Origin: a bacterium
Lineage (GTDB): Bacteria > NPL-UPA2 > JAUVJM01
NCBI GenBank assembly: GCA_030606215.1
Contig: JAUWGW010000006.1
Location: 1-64,000, forward strand
Length of the DNA: 64,000 nucleotides
Direction: 5' to 3'
Position 1 is the first letter of the stretch. Each line of letters starts with the position of its first letter. This document shows, piece by piece, positions 45,743 through 53,904 of the stretch. A program made the translations under genes and the position numbers. Below the pieces are notes generated by a model. The model had not been told where the DNA came from, ran no database searches, and saw only the letters and a program-made list of their open reading frames with translations.

Positions 45743-47804
45743 GGACTATCTCGTAAACAAATACGCCTCTTTCAAGAAATAGTTGCCTGAGGTATTTTTC
45801 GGATGTCAGGAACTCAGCAAACATCTCACTTGCTTTCTCGCTTGCCCAGTTAAATGAGTGGTAATGTTGAGCTACCCTTTTGACTTCGGAGGCATTAAAC
45901 AGAATATGTGTGATTCCAAGTGTGTGGAGCTTATCGCAGATCTCTTTGCTTGATGAGCTTTCATTGACAATTTCAACAATGATGTTTGTATCAAGCGGAC
46001 TGTTTGATACAACCTCGCGATTACAGTAGTATGTCTGGTTCTCCCCTATGAAAAGGAGCTTTGCATCCTCTGGAAGTTCATTATTTATGTAACGAAAGGC
46101 AGGATACTGGTAGAGGGGTGAGTCAATCAGAAACTCATCCCGATTTTTTATGCCTGTAGCCACTTTCAGCAAATCATATTTAGCTATTGTCAGCGGTAGC
46201 CATGCTAAATTAAAAAGAAACACAAAAAGAATAACAAGATGTATGAACAAAGTCAACTGCTTGTTTCTTTTGTAGCTTTCCACAGCGTATGCTGAAGCTA
46301 TGCTCAGAGCCGGGAGACAGGGGATGAGGAATCTTGTATCCTGATGAGTAAAGAAAACCCAGAGCAAAAAATATATACCACCATAAATTAAAAAGAGTTT
46401 TACAACGGGTTTCACAGAACGGATGAATAAAAGACAGGGCAGTAATAATATAAATGCAGGGCCAATCTTTTTATCCATATTAATTCTCCAGAGGAGCGAG
46501 AGAATATGCCCTATCCCTAAGTTTTGCGGCTGGTGATGTTTCATAAATCTTTCAGGGTTAAAAGTCTCGCCGAACGGATGCCCGAAGAATTTATAAAAGA
46601 AATTGTGAAAAAAAGGATATACAGGGTTATGAGTGAAAAAGGCATTTTTTATAAGCCATGGGGATGCAACCAGTAAACTGATGAAAATAAAAAGAGCTAT
46701 TTTTTTAAAGCAAAGGATGGGAATTTCCTTATCGCTAAACTCTTTAATTACAATTGCTAAAAGCAGGATTGGAAGAAGGAGCAGTAAAGCTGTATACTTT
46801 GTTCCGATGGACAACCCGCAGAATATGGCTGATACAAATAACCAGGTTTTTTTCTTTGCTGAAAACCAGTTGAGAAATGCCGCTACAGCCAGAAATTCAT
46901 ACAGGGTTAACATCAGGTCATTAAAAGCCCATCCTGAGAGAAGACCAACAAACGGAATATTGTAGAAAATGAGCGAGGCGAGTAAACTTACCTTCTTATT
47001 AAAATGTTTCACTGAAAAGGAATAAATAGCAAGTATTATGAAGATGCCCATTGAAAAGTGAACTAATTTCGCAAGTGTATCTCCATAGAGAAGCAAGCTG
47101 AAAAGATAAAGAAATTCCGTTGTCATCGGGAAATTTGCGTATACATTGTGAGGTATGTAGAAAATCTGATGTTCTCCTGCATAAAGCTTCGGGATAGCAA
47201 GGTGATATGCGAGGCTGTCATAATTAAGTTCTGGAGTAAAAACCTGGATAAGGTAAAGACAAATGCTGATGATGAGGATAACGCCAAATATGACTACAAA
47301 TTGGGAATTGCCTTTTCCATTTTGAATTTCACACTTTTCTTGAGGAAAGTGCAAGTGCCCCGCTTTCTTTTGTTTCCCCTCCCTCGAGGGGAGGGGGTAA
47401 GGGGGAGGGTGATGGTTACGAAGTTTTCTTAAGAATGTGCGGAGTTGTGGGATGGAGAAGGCTAAGAGGATTACTAATAGTGTATAAGCAGCAGTTCTGT
47501 AAAGAAGGTGGAGAAAACCAAAAATAAAAATTAGAAAGCTCAAAATCCCAAATCCGAGTGAACTGGAAAAGACAAAAGTTTCCAGGGAAGAGCTAAAATA
47601 TATTTTCAAATAGCGAAATACTCTCTCACCAAGAGAAAATGCAATAATAATTATGGCAAAAAGTAATATGAAGTTGATTGAAGAGGAAACAATGTGGTGA
47701 AGGAGAAGGAAGTGTTCATTATAGTTGATAAAACGCAGGGCCACCCCAACCACCCATACAAGGACGAAGCATATTACGATAGGTGATTTAACCCTGTAAC
47801 TCAT
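45735..47804 (-). CDS. Membrane glycosyltransferase (ArnT/PMT-like)
   Basis: This 689-residue protein has about twelve membrane helices and resembles lipid-linked-sugar glycosyltransferases of the PMT/RgtA type: FTPELNYDSLAYHLAIPKLY early (acidic residues at the periplasmic active site), GTKYTALLLLLPILLL, and THQDTRFLIPCLPAL. About residues 130-170 are a low-complexity stretch (HHPPPYPLPSREGKQKKAGH) that looks like a translated intergenic repeat inserted in frame. ATG 47804 was preferred over GTG 47810. Confidence 0.8.
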   Translation of the reverse strand: MSYRVKSPIVICFVLVWVVGVALRFINYNEHFLLLHHIVSSSINFILLFAIIIIAFSLGERVFRYLKIYFSSSLETFVFSSSLGFGILSFLIFIFGFLHLLYRTAAYTLLVILLAFSIPQLRTFLRKLRNHHPPPYPLPSREGKQKKAGHLHFPQEKCEIQNGKGNSQFVVIFGVILIISICLYLIQVFTPELNYDSLAYHLAIPKLYAGEHQIFYIPHNVYANFPMTTEFLYLFSLLLYGDTLAKLVHFSMGIFIILAIYSFSVKHFNKKVSLLASLIFYNIPFVGLLSGWAFNDLMLTLYEFLAVAAFLNWFSAKKKTWLFVSAIFCGLSIGTKYTALLLLLPILLLAIVIKEFSDKEIPILCFKKIALFIFISLLVASPWLIKNAFFTHNPVYPFFHNFFYKFFGHPFGETFNPERFMKHHQPQNLGIGHILSLLWRINMDKKIGPAFILLLPCLLFIRSVKPVVKLFLIYGGIYFLLWVFFTHQDTRFLIPCLPALSIASAYAVESYKRNKQLTLFIHLVILFVFLFNLAWLPLTIAKYDLLKVATGIKNRDEFLIDSPLYQYPAFRYINNELPEDAKLLFIGENQTYYCNREVVSNSPLDTNIIVEIVNESSSSKEICDKLHTLGITHILFNASEVKRVAQHYHSFNWASEKASEMFAEFLTSEKYLRQLFLERGVFVYEIVHE
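47376..47412 (-). repeat. G/C-rich palindromic repeat inside a coding region
   Basis: On the minus strand TCACCCTCCCCCTTA, CCCCCTCCCCTCGAGGGAGGGG is a nearly perfect hairpin (CCCCTCCC/GGGAGGGG). A diverged relative lies at 53205-53275. Here it is translated as HHPPPYPLPSREG within the glycosyltransferase. Confidence 0.75.
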
Positions 47805-47851
47805 TCTCACTCTCTTTATGGATTAGTGTGAGTTCAGTGAATCCCATTTCT

Positions 47852-47920
47852 TGTCATTCCCGCGCAAGCGGGAATCCATCCCGGGCTCCAACTTTAGATT
47901 CCTGCTTCCGCAGGAATGAC
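47852..47920. repeat. Paired hairpin repeats, GTCATTCC family, copies 2 and 3
   Basis: TGTC-ATTCCCGC-GCAA-GCGGGAAT (47852-47875) and ATTCCTGC-TTCC-GCAGGAAT-GAC (47898-47920) face each other, making an outer inverted repeat GTCATTCC...GGAATGAC with inner stems. They lie between the MFS gene and the glycosyltransferase and may also act as a transcription block. Confidence 0.8.
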
Positions 47921-47925
47921 GTGGT

Positions 47926-49155
47926 TCAGTAAACTTTCTCGCGTAGTCTGCGCGCCCGGAGAGAAAGTCCGCTCTGGATAAGCACTCCTGTAAGCACCAC
48001 CGCTGAGCAAAACCAATATACAGTAGCCATTGAGTATCTCTGATAGATTATTCCGCCGATAGAGGAGCCGCAAATAAGACCGGCAGCAATAAGCGACTCG
48101 TGTATAGCCATACGTTTTGGTCTATCCGTGCTTCCAGATACACCGTGAAAAAGGCTGTACGTGTAGCCTAAGGCCATTAACAGTCCTATCCCTCCCAAAA
48201 TGAGCCCCAATAATAAAGGTGAATGAGTATAAACCATCAAGATCAATAAAATTGCAAGAGATACCTGTCCCAAAAGCATCGGTAAACTTCTAAAGTGCCA
48301 GAAAGTTGTTCTCCCCAGCATGATAAAACCGGAAGTTGTAAATAGAGCGCGTGATAAGAATAACAGACCGATGACACTTTTCCTCATAAATAAATCAGCC
48401 CTCGCAGAGACAGGGAAAATGTTGAGTATTACACCCATTATAACATAGGTAGTATAAAGACCGACCCACGCTGGATAACGAACTAGTGTATCCTGCCCTT
48501 TTTCAAGACTCCGCCTTTCAAGCGGTAATTTAGTGTCTCTGTCCTTCCGGATACGCGGCAGTGAGAGGATTGCCCCGATAATCATGAAACTGGTTAAGAG
48601 AAAGAGTGCGCTGCCGGCATAAATTGGCAGTTCTGTCCCCTTTTCGCTCAAGTATCCTGCCAGAAAAGGACCGATTATCATTCCTGCACTCCAGGAAAAG
48701 TTAAACTTAGATATTGTCTTACTCAGTTCAATCCCTTCAACCTTCTGTGAGAGCCAGCCCATTAGAGGTGGCCAGAAAAGAGAAGTCGAAAAACCGTACA
48801 AGCCGTAGAATATGTAGACCCAGATGAGTGAGTCAGAACTGTGTATTGCAAGAGTAAAAACACACATACAGGATGTGGCTATTACCAGAGTATACCGTGG
48901 CAGAATATGGTCAAAAAGCGGGCGTATGAATATGCAGCCTGAAATAAAACAGAGTGACCAAAATGCAACGAGGAGTCCGATCTGGCTTCCGGATGCATTG
49001 AAAATATCGCGCATATAAAAGACTATTCCAAGGGATACCAATCCTGCGCCAACAGCTGCGAGAAAGGCCGATGAAAAAATGACCGTTGTTTTCCCAATAC
49101 CAGTGTAGAATGACCTTATCAACTGGCGTCGTTGACTAATATATCGCGGTTTCAA
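47926..49155 (-). CDS. Major facilitator superfamily transporter
   Basis: This 409-residue protein has about twelve hydrophobic segments in two halves, with FNASGSQIGLLVAFWSL, SKTISKFNFSWSAGMIIGPFLAGYL and HGVSGSTDRPKRMAIHESLIAAG. The substrate cannot be told. It begins with TTG 49155; the nearest strong purine box (GGAAAGGAG) lies about 13 bases upstream, rather far, so the start is uncertain. Confidence 0.85.
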   Translation of the reverse strand: MKPRYISQRRQLIRSFYTGIGKTTVIFSSAFLAAVGAGLVSLGIVFYMRDIFNASGSQIGLLVAFWSLCFISGCIFIRPLFDHILPRYTLVIATSCMCVFTLAIHSSDSLIWVYIFYGLYGFSTSLFWPPLMGWLSQKVEGIELSKTISKFNFSWSAGMIIGPFLAGYLSEKGTELPIYAGSALFLLTSFMIIGAILSLPRIRKDRDTKLPLERRSLEKGQDTLVRYPAWVGLYTTYVIMGVILNIFPVSARADLFMRKSVIGLLFLSRALFTTSGFIMLGRTTFWHFRSLPMLLGQVSLAILLILMVYTHSPLLLGLILGGIGLLMALGYTYSLFHGVSGSTDRPKRMAIHESLIAAGLICGSSIGGIIYQRYSMATVYWFCSAVVLTGVLIQSGLSLRARRLREKVY

Positions 49156-49376
49156 AATAGATGTACACTCTCCTTTCCACTTCGGTTATGGGTCTTATTT
49201 TACAGTGCATTAAACCGAAAAACAATGGCTAAATAAGAAAGCGACAGGAGAAAGAAGTGAAGAAGTGAATGTGATTGACAGCACACTATCGAAGCTGTTA
49301 TCATTGAAATGTTTGGGGCATAAAAAAATATGTACAGTGGGGTCAATAATCCTTTACAAAACACAAATGGAGGCAC
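49156..49376. other. Divergent intergenic region (MFS / PIN toxin)
   Basis: It holds the start regions of the MFS and PIN genes. No other gene is visible. A candidate promoter for the PIN gene is given separately. Confidence 0.5.
49275..49304 (+). promoter_or_regulatory. Candidate promoter of the PIN toxin gene
   Basis: TTGACA (49275-49280) and TATCAT (49299-49304) are 18 bases apart, about 72 bases before the ATG. Confidence 0.45.
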
Positions 49377-49850
49377 ATGAGAAAAATTCGGATCTATGTT
49401 GATACTTCTGTGATTGGAGGTTGTTGTGATCCTGAATTTGAAGAATGGTCTGAAGGGCTCCTTTCAGATTTCAAAGTAGGCATATTCTCTTTAGTTCTCT
49501 CTTCGGTTACAGATGCAGAGATTGAAGATGGCCCCGAAGAAGTTAAAAAAGTATATCAGGAGTTTAAGGATTGCGAGCATGAATTTCTTGACCTGGACCC
49601 TGAAGCAATAGAACTTGCTGAGGTATACCTGAGACATGGTATTTTATCCTCAAATTATAGAGATGATGCCCGGCATATTGCTATGGCAACTGTGGCAGGT
49701 GTAGATATATTGGTAAGCTGGAACTTTCACCATATTGTGCATTTTGACAAAATTCGGCAATTCAATGCAGTCAATCTTGAGAAAGGTTATAGAACAATAT
49801 CAATCCATTCGCCAAGGGAGGTGACAACCCATGCCAGTGAAAGCAGTTGA
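49377..49850 (+). CDS. PIN-domain (VapC-like) ribonuclease toxin
   Basis: This 157-residue protein has a PIN fold: IYVDTSVIGGCCD (first acidic residue), SSVTDAEIEDGPEEV, and DDARHIAMATVAGVDILVSWNFHHIVH carrying the later acidic residues. PIN toxins cut RNA. The start follows GGAGG. Its stop lies inside the next small gene, giving a toxin-first pair, the reverse of classical vapBC. Confidence 0.85.
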   Translation: MRKIRIYVDTSVIGGCCDPEFEEWSEGLLSDFKVGIFSLVLSSVTDAEIEDGPEEVKKVYQEFKDCEHEFLDLDPEAIELAEVYLRHGILSSNYRDDARHIAMATVAGVDILVSWNFHHIVHFDKIRQFNAVNLEKGYRTISIHSPREVTTHASESS

Positions 49851-49998
49851 GATGGTTAGAAAGATACGCGATAAGCACTATGCAGAGACAAAAGACTTAT
49901 CAGCAGGGGAACAATTGGAATATATACGGAGGAAAGCTGAGAGACTATCCCGAGATTTCCAGGGCAGTCAGCATTCGGCAGCCGGCAAGGTAAGGTAG
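49831..49998 (+). CDS. Small partner (putative antitoxin) of the PIN protein
   Basis: This 55-residue protein begins MPVKAVEMVRKIRDKHYAET and continues with a charged helical stretch (KDLSAGEQLEYIRRKAERLS). It overlaps the PIN gene by 20 bases and has its own GGGAGGTGA eight bases before ATG. I recognise the pattern VEMVRKIRD...TK.LS..E as a type seen next to PIN genes; the antitoxin role is inferred from size and position. Confidence 0.7.
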   Translation: MPVKAVEMVRKIRDKHYAETKDLSAGEQLEYIRRKAERLSRDFQGSQHSAAGKVR

Positions 49999-50075
49999 AG
50001 AACTGTCCATGGCTACTCTATAGCAGCCATTTCGTCTTTGGACCCCAAAAGCGAAATAATATGCTAAAATAACCC

Positions 50076-50234
50076 ATGGAAATGCCAAAAATAAAGTCCA
50101 AATTGGTCCATGCCCTCTTGGACTGCATCCCCATCACCGAAGTCCAAAAACAAGTCGGCCACAAAAGATTGGCAACCACCCAGATTTACTCTAATCTTGC
50201 ACCAGAGTAGGTTAGGGAAGCGTATGAAAAATGA
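50076..50234 (+). pseudogene. Decayed tyrosine recombinase (XerC/D-like) C-terminus
   Basis: The reading frame gives IPITEVQKQVGHKRLATTQI, then YSNLAPE, the GH...TT..Y block of phage integrases with the catalytic tyrosine. An in-frame TAG at 50208 is followed by VREAYEK and a TGA at 50232; a CAG to TAG change would explain it. The catalytic core upstream is missing. It points to a past mobile element here. Confidence 0.8.
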
Positions 50235-50252
50235 TAGATGAAAGGGAGAAAA

Positions 50253-50624
50253 ATGAAAAAGTACAATAAAATAATGGACGTTTCTATTCCCATTCTTTAT
50301 TTGGGGATATGGCTCGCGTTTGTATTTTTTTGTAAACGTTCCGGCTTTTTTGATGCCATAGACGCAACCTCCTTCTTAATTGTCTCATTTCTTGTTATGT
50401 TTTTCAGTATGATAACGAAATCCACCTCGTGGGGAATTGGAAATAAGTTCTTTAATATCAAAGGTAGTTCGGAAAGGCACATAGAGTATAGTTGGCATGA
50501 AAACTGGGAAAATGGTAAGCAAAAAAGTGGCTACACAATCACAATTGACCATGATAATCCTGAGGTAATTAAGCAATTAATGACCCACCACCATTGCTTG
50601 GTTAGTAATAGAGAAGACAACTAG
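50253..50624 (+). CDS. Small membrane protein of unknown function
   Basis: This 123-residue protein has two hydrophobic segments (about residues 10-28 and 38-57) and a soluble C-terminal half rich in Trp/Glu/Lys (SWHENWENGKQKSGYTITID). I do not recognise a family. ATG 50253 follows AAAGGGAG; ATG 50238 adds five residues. It lies directly after the recombinase relic, so it may be cargo of that element. Confidence 0.5.
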   Translation: MKKYNKIMDVSIPILYLGIWLAFVFFCKRSGFFDAIDATSFLIVSFLVMFFSMITKSTSWGIGNKFFNIKGSSERHIEYSWHENWENGKQKSGYTITIDHDNPEVIKQLMTHHHCLVSNREDN

Positions 50625-50627
50625 AAA

Positions 50628-50765
50628 ATGAACCTTGAGTTTAATTGTCCATATTGCAATAAGGTACTCGTAGGTAAACTCCCTACCAAAAGCGCAGAAA
50701 AACCTCACCTTCAGAGCCCCAATTTCTATGTCCCAAAATCGCCTTCTAATTCACATTTTTGCTAA
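50628..50765 (+). CDS. Very short CxxC protein or gene fragment
   Basis: A 45-codon frame starts three bases after the previous stop and opens MNLEFNCPYCNKVLVGKLPT, half of a zinc-ribbon motif. No second CxxC is seen, so it may be a truncated remnant. There is no convincing ribosome-binding site. Confidence 0.3.
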   Translation: MNLEFNCPYCNKVLVGKLPTKSAEKPHLQSPNFYVPKSPSNSHFC

Positions 50766-50904
50766 TTTCAGCAAAATAAACTTGCAAGTTTTTAGTTTTT
50801 ATGTTTTAAATGGGGACAAGTGATAAGATATCCCATTATATTTTAGCGGAAATAATTTCCGAAACATCAGAAATGAAAAAGCTTTGAAATTGAGGGGGGG
50901 AGAG
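50766..50904. other. Leader of the macro-domain gene
   Basis: A short inverted repeat CGGAAAT-A-ATTTCCG lies at 50847-50861. No clear promoter stands out; TTGCAA and TTTAAA 17 bases apart (about 50789-50817) are a weak candidate. Confidence 0.3.
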
Positions 50905-51444
50905 ATGGAGGTAAGAATTAATCATTCAAAACTTGAACTTAAGGAAGGGGATATTACAGAGGCCGACACCGAAGCAGTTGTGAATGCGGCAAACAGGAGT
51001 CTTCTTGGAGGCGGTGGGGTTGATGGTGCAATTCACCGCGTGGGAGGTCCAGAAATTCTTGAAGAATGCAGGAAACTTGGTGGCTGTGAAACAGGTGATG
51101 CAAAGATTACAACCGGAGGGAATCTCAAAGCAAAATGTGTGATTCATACTGTTGGTCCGGTTTATCAAGGTGGAGGAAAGGGCGAAGCAGAATTACTTGC
51201 AAGCTGCTACCGCAGGAGTCTTGATGCTGCAAGAGAAAATGGTATAAAGAGTGTTTCTTTCCCGTCAATAAGCACAGGGGCGTATCGGTATCCTATGGAG
51301 GAAGCCGCTAAAATTGCTCTCAGGACTGTTACAGATTATCTGAAGAAACACCAGGAAGTTGAACTTGTCCGTTTTGTTCTATACGGCAAGTCAGCCTATG
51401 ATACATATTCACAAGCGCTCGCTGCACTCACCGAAAACACCTGA
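50905..51444 (+). CDS. Macro-domain ADP-ribose hydrolase
   Basis: This 179-residue protein is a stand-alone macro domain of the YmdB/O-acetyl-ADP-ribose deacetylase type: EGDITEADTEAVVNAANRSL, then GGGGVDGAIHRVGGP, GDAKITTGGNLKAKCVIHTVGP and FPSISTGAYRYPMEEAA. It removes ADP-ribose or acetyl-ADP-ribose. ATG 50905 was preferred to TTG 50884, which lies before the purine-rich GAGGGGGGG. Confidence 0.93.
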   Translation: MEVRINHSKLELKEGDITEADTEAVVNAANRSLLGGGGVDGAIHRVGGPEILEECRKLGGCETGDAKITTGGNLKAKCVIHTVGPVYQGGGKGEAELLASCYRRSLDAARENGIKSVSFPSISTGAYRYPMEEAAKIALRTVTDYLKKHQEVELVRFVLYGKSAYDTYSQALAALTENT

Positions 51445-51526
51445 AGGTACACCTCCACCCTTCCTTCCCCCTCTAAATCCTCTCGCCGAATAGTTTTGTC
51501 CCGATACGGACTATATTAGCTCCTTC

Positions 51527-52183
51527 TTACTCTTTCCTGAACAGCGGTATTAAAAAGAGTCCTGCGAAAAATCCGCCAATGTGAGCTAACCATGCGACAT
51601 TTGTCTGATGCAAAGAGTAAGCGTTTATGAACTGCAGGATAATCCATAAACTCAGGATAATGAGAGCAGGTATTTCTACAAGCCGTATAAAGAAACCAAA
51701 AGTGATAAGCGTAAGTATTTTGGCTTTTGGGGAAAGAATGAGATAAGCTCCAAGCACACCTGATATTGCGCCGCTTGCTCCTACCAGGGGAATTATTGAT
51801 TCGGGACTACTTCCTATATGAACAATACTTGCGACTACACCACATATTAAATAGAAAAAGATAAAACGCAAATGCCCGACTCTGTCTTCAACATTCCTGC
51901 CAAAGATCCAGAGATAAAGCATATTCCCAATAATGTGAAGGAGCCCGCCATGAAGGAACATTGATGACAGAAGTGTCAGTTGAACCGGGTGTCCAAGTAG
52001 CGGGGGCTTATCCACTCCGTGTGAGATTTCATAGGGAATCGCTCCGGCCTGCATGATAAGTTCTTCCCTTGCTTCCGGCTCCAGGGAGAGTTGATACATA
52101 AAAACAGCTATATTTATGAGAATAATTAAGATGGTAACAAATGGGAATGTCTCTGTAGGAATATTGTCTTTTAGCGGAATCAT
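51527..52183 (-). CDS. Rhomboid-family intramembrane serine protease
   Basis: This 218-residue protein has six or seven membrane segments. The catalytic serine is in VGASGAISGVLGAY and the histidine in AWLAHIGGFFAGLFL; HGGLLHIIGNMLYLWIFG is the usual helix 2 motif. It cleaves membrane proteins within the bilayer. ATGA overlap with the small zinc-ribbon gene makes it the last gene of the envelope operon. Confidence 0.93.
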   Translation of the reverse strand: MIPLKDNIPTETFPFVTILIILINIAVFMYQLSLEPEAREELIMQAGAIPYEISHGVDKPPLLGHPVQLTLLSSMFLHGGLLHIIGNMLYLWIFGRNVEDRVGHLRFIFFYLICGVVASIVHIGSSPESIIPLVGASGAISGVLGAYLILSPKAKILTLITFGFFIRLVEIPALIILSLWIILQFINAYSLHQTNVAWLAHIGGFFAGLFLIPLFRKE

Positions 52184-52401
52184 TCCTCCACTTTCTTATT
52201 TATACTACTGCAGCGGGGGCAGGTGGATAGGTCATCTTTAGCATCAATATAGACATATGTACATATAGAACAGCACCAGATATTTTCTGTGTTCAGTGAA
52301 GGAAGACTTTTCCTTCCTTCTGTGCGAATCCAGACAAACAGTAATATACAGCAGATTGTTAAGAGTTGTAATCCAACTGTAGAAGTGAAGCTACTTTCCA
52401 T
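52180..52401 (-). CDS. Small membrane-anchored zinc-ribbon protein
   Basis: This 73-residue protein has one N-terminal membrane helix (VGLQLLTICCILLFVWI) and a zinc-ribbon C-terminus with CSICTYVYIDAKDDLSTCPRC. Function unknown. It overlaps both neighbours by a few bases, supporting a real gene. Confidence 0.65.
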   Translation of the reverse strand: MESSFTSTVGLQLLTICCILLFVWIRTEGRKSLPSLNTENIWCCSICTYVYIDAKDDLSTCPRCSSINKKVEE

Positions 52402-52759
52402 CGCTGTCCTCCAACTCCTCAGTCAGCGGGGGAGTTTCCTTTTCATGAATTTCTATTTCCAGAAGCTCCTTATCCCCATTTTTCAGGAATGAACTAATAT
52501 TCTCAGGTTCTGGTAAAAACTCAATATCAATCACGGGCCACAAGACTTCCCAGACCTTTCTGCTCTTTAAAAGGTTTGATCTGGCAGGGGCTGTTCCAGA
52601 TAATTTTTCCCCAATCATTGAGAACTTTTCCCCGGGCATTCTTATGAATGAGATGGTTACTTTCTCCTGATGCTCTCTTCTCCCATTGAGGTTGAGGGCA
52701 GGATAGGTGGAAAGAATTGCAATATGCAATATGATGGATATAGGAATTGCTATTTTCAT
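52391..52759 (-). CDS. TonB-like N-terminal membrane protein lacking the C-terminal domain
   Basis: This 122-residue protein begins ISIILHIAILSTYPAL, like the SxxxH membrane helix of TonB, followed by a linker of mixed charge. The C-terminal beta domain that contacts outer membrane receptors is absent. It starts at an ATGA overlap with exbD. It may be a short energy-transducing adaptor or hand over to a separate protein; the assignment rests mainly on context. Confidence 0.55.
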   Translation of the reverse strand: MKIAIPISIILHIAILSTYPALNLNGRREHQEKVTISFIRMPGEKFSMIGEKLSGTAPARSNLLKSRKVWEVLWPVIDIEFLPEPENISSFLKNGDKELLEIEIHEKETPPLTEELEDSDGK

Positions 52760-53151
52760 TTCTCTGGTTCTGTTGCGATGGCAATTTGTTTGATCCCGCT
52801 ATCCCGTGCAATACCCATAATTTCAATAACATCCTTATGTGTAACATTCCCATCTGCCTCTATGATAAGCAGAGGGTTTCCCCCTTTCTTCCCCGCAAGT
52901 TTTGCTGTTAGTTGAAGAAGAATTGACAGCCCTTCTTTGCTGACCTTCCTGCGATTTAAAAAGATTACCCCGCCAGGTGTCAGAGTAACTGTTGGATTAT
53001 CCTTTGCCACAATATCCCCGCTGATTCTCGGAGGAAGTTCCACTTTCGCCGCAGATTGATAAAGAAAATTCCCTGAGAGAGTTAGAAAAGTTGCAATCAG
53101 AACGAAAATATCAATGAAAGGAATGAGAACCACACTCATATTTATTTTCAC
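52756..53151 (-). CDS. ExbD/TolR-like proton channel subunit
   Basis: This 131-residue protein has one membrane helix near the N-terminus (IPFIDIFVLIATFLTLSGNF) with the conserved aspartate, then a periplasmic domain with PTVTLTPGGVIFLNRRKVS and LLIIEADGNVTHKDVIEIM. GTG 53151 follows AGGGGGAAAGAA. It works with ExbB encoded upstream. Confidence 0.88.
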   Translation of the reverse strand: MKINMSVVLIPFIDIFVLIATFLTLSGNFLYQSAAKVELPPRISGDIVAKDNPTVTLTPGGVIFLNRRKVSKEGLSILLQLTAKLAGKKGGNPLLIIEADGNVTHKDVIEIMGIARDSGIKQIAIATEPEK

Positions 53152-53204
53152 TTCTTTCCCCCTTACTACTTAATTTTCTATTTTGTGAAGTCTGTGGCCT
53201 GCAT

Positions 53205-53275
53205 TCACCCTCTCCTTAATCCTCCCCCTTGAAGCCCGCCTGCCGGCGAGGCAGGGCGAAGGAGATAGGTGGGGG
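53205..53275 (-). repeat. Mosaic palindromic repeat between exbB and exbD
   Basis: It starts like the repeat inside the glycosyltransferase (TCACCCTC.CC.TTA..CCTCCCC) and continues with GCCTGCC-GGCGA-GGCAGG, a common small inverted repeat. It separates exbB and exbD by 125 bases, the only sizeable gap in this operon. Confidence 0.65.
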
Positions 53276-53276
53276 C

Positions 53277-53903
53277 TTATTGTTCAGGGAAAATGTCAGC
53301 AAGTTCGGATATAGTCCTGTCAGAATCTCGTCTGATTTCATCTATTCTGCTTAAGAAATAGTTATGAGCTAAAATGGTTGGTATCGCAACCATAAGGCCC
53401 GCCGCAGTGGTGAACAGTGCTTCTCCGAAACCAGCGTCTAAATTTCCTTGACCGATAAGTTCCATCTCGCTCTGCAATTGCATGAAAACTTCAATCATTC
53501 CTAGGACTGTTCCGAGGAAACCAAGCAGAGGCGCTATATAAGAAATGGTCGCAAGAACCGGGAGATATTTTTCGAACTGTGAAAGTTCAAGCTGTGCTCT
53601 TTCCTCCATTGCCTCGCAAATCTTCGTTTTCCCCCTGTCATGTTTCAATACACCGGATTTGATAATCCTTGTGATTGCAGAGGGATACTTATCACATAGA
53701 GAGATAGCTTCTATAATTTTTTCCCTTTTCAGGATTGGCGACAGTTTACTCATAAATTTTGCCCTGTTAAGTCCGCCCTTATGAAAACTTATGAAGCGGT
53801 CTATTATCATAGCAAACGACACAACGGAACAGAAAAGTATGAGATAGATAAGAACCTGTCCATGAAAAGCAAGGTCTTTTCCCATCTGAAATAGATTAAC
53901 CAT
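53277..53903 (-). CDS. ExbB/TolQ/MotA-like proton channel subunit
   Basis: This 208-residue protein has three membrane helices and the family core ISYIAPLLGFLGTVLGMIEV and ALFTTAAGLMVAIPTILAHN. It should use the proton gradient to drive ExbD and the TonB-like protein. Two bases separate its start from the TPR gene stop. Confidence 0.93.
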   Translation of the reverse strand: MVNLFQMGKDLAFHGQVLIYLILFCSVVSFAMIIDRFISFHKGGLNRAKFMSKLSPILKREKIIEAISLCDKYPSAITRIIKSGVLKHDRGKTKICEAMEERAQLELSQFEKYLPVLATISYIAPLLGFLGTVLGMIEVFMQLQSEMELIGQGNLDAGFGEALFTTAAGLMVAIPTILAHNYFLSRIDEIRRDSDRTISELADIFPEQ

Positions 53904-53904
53904 T

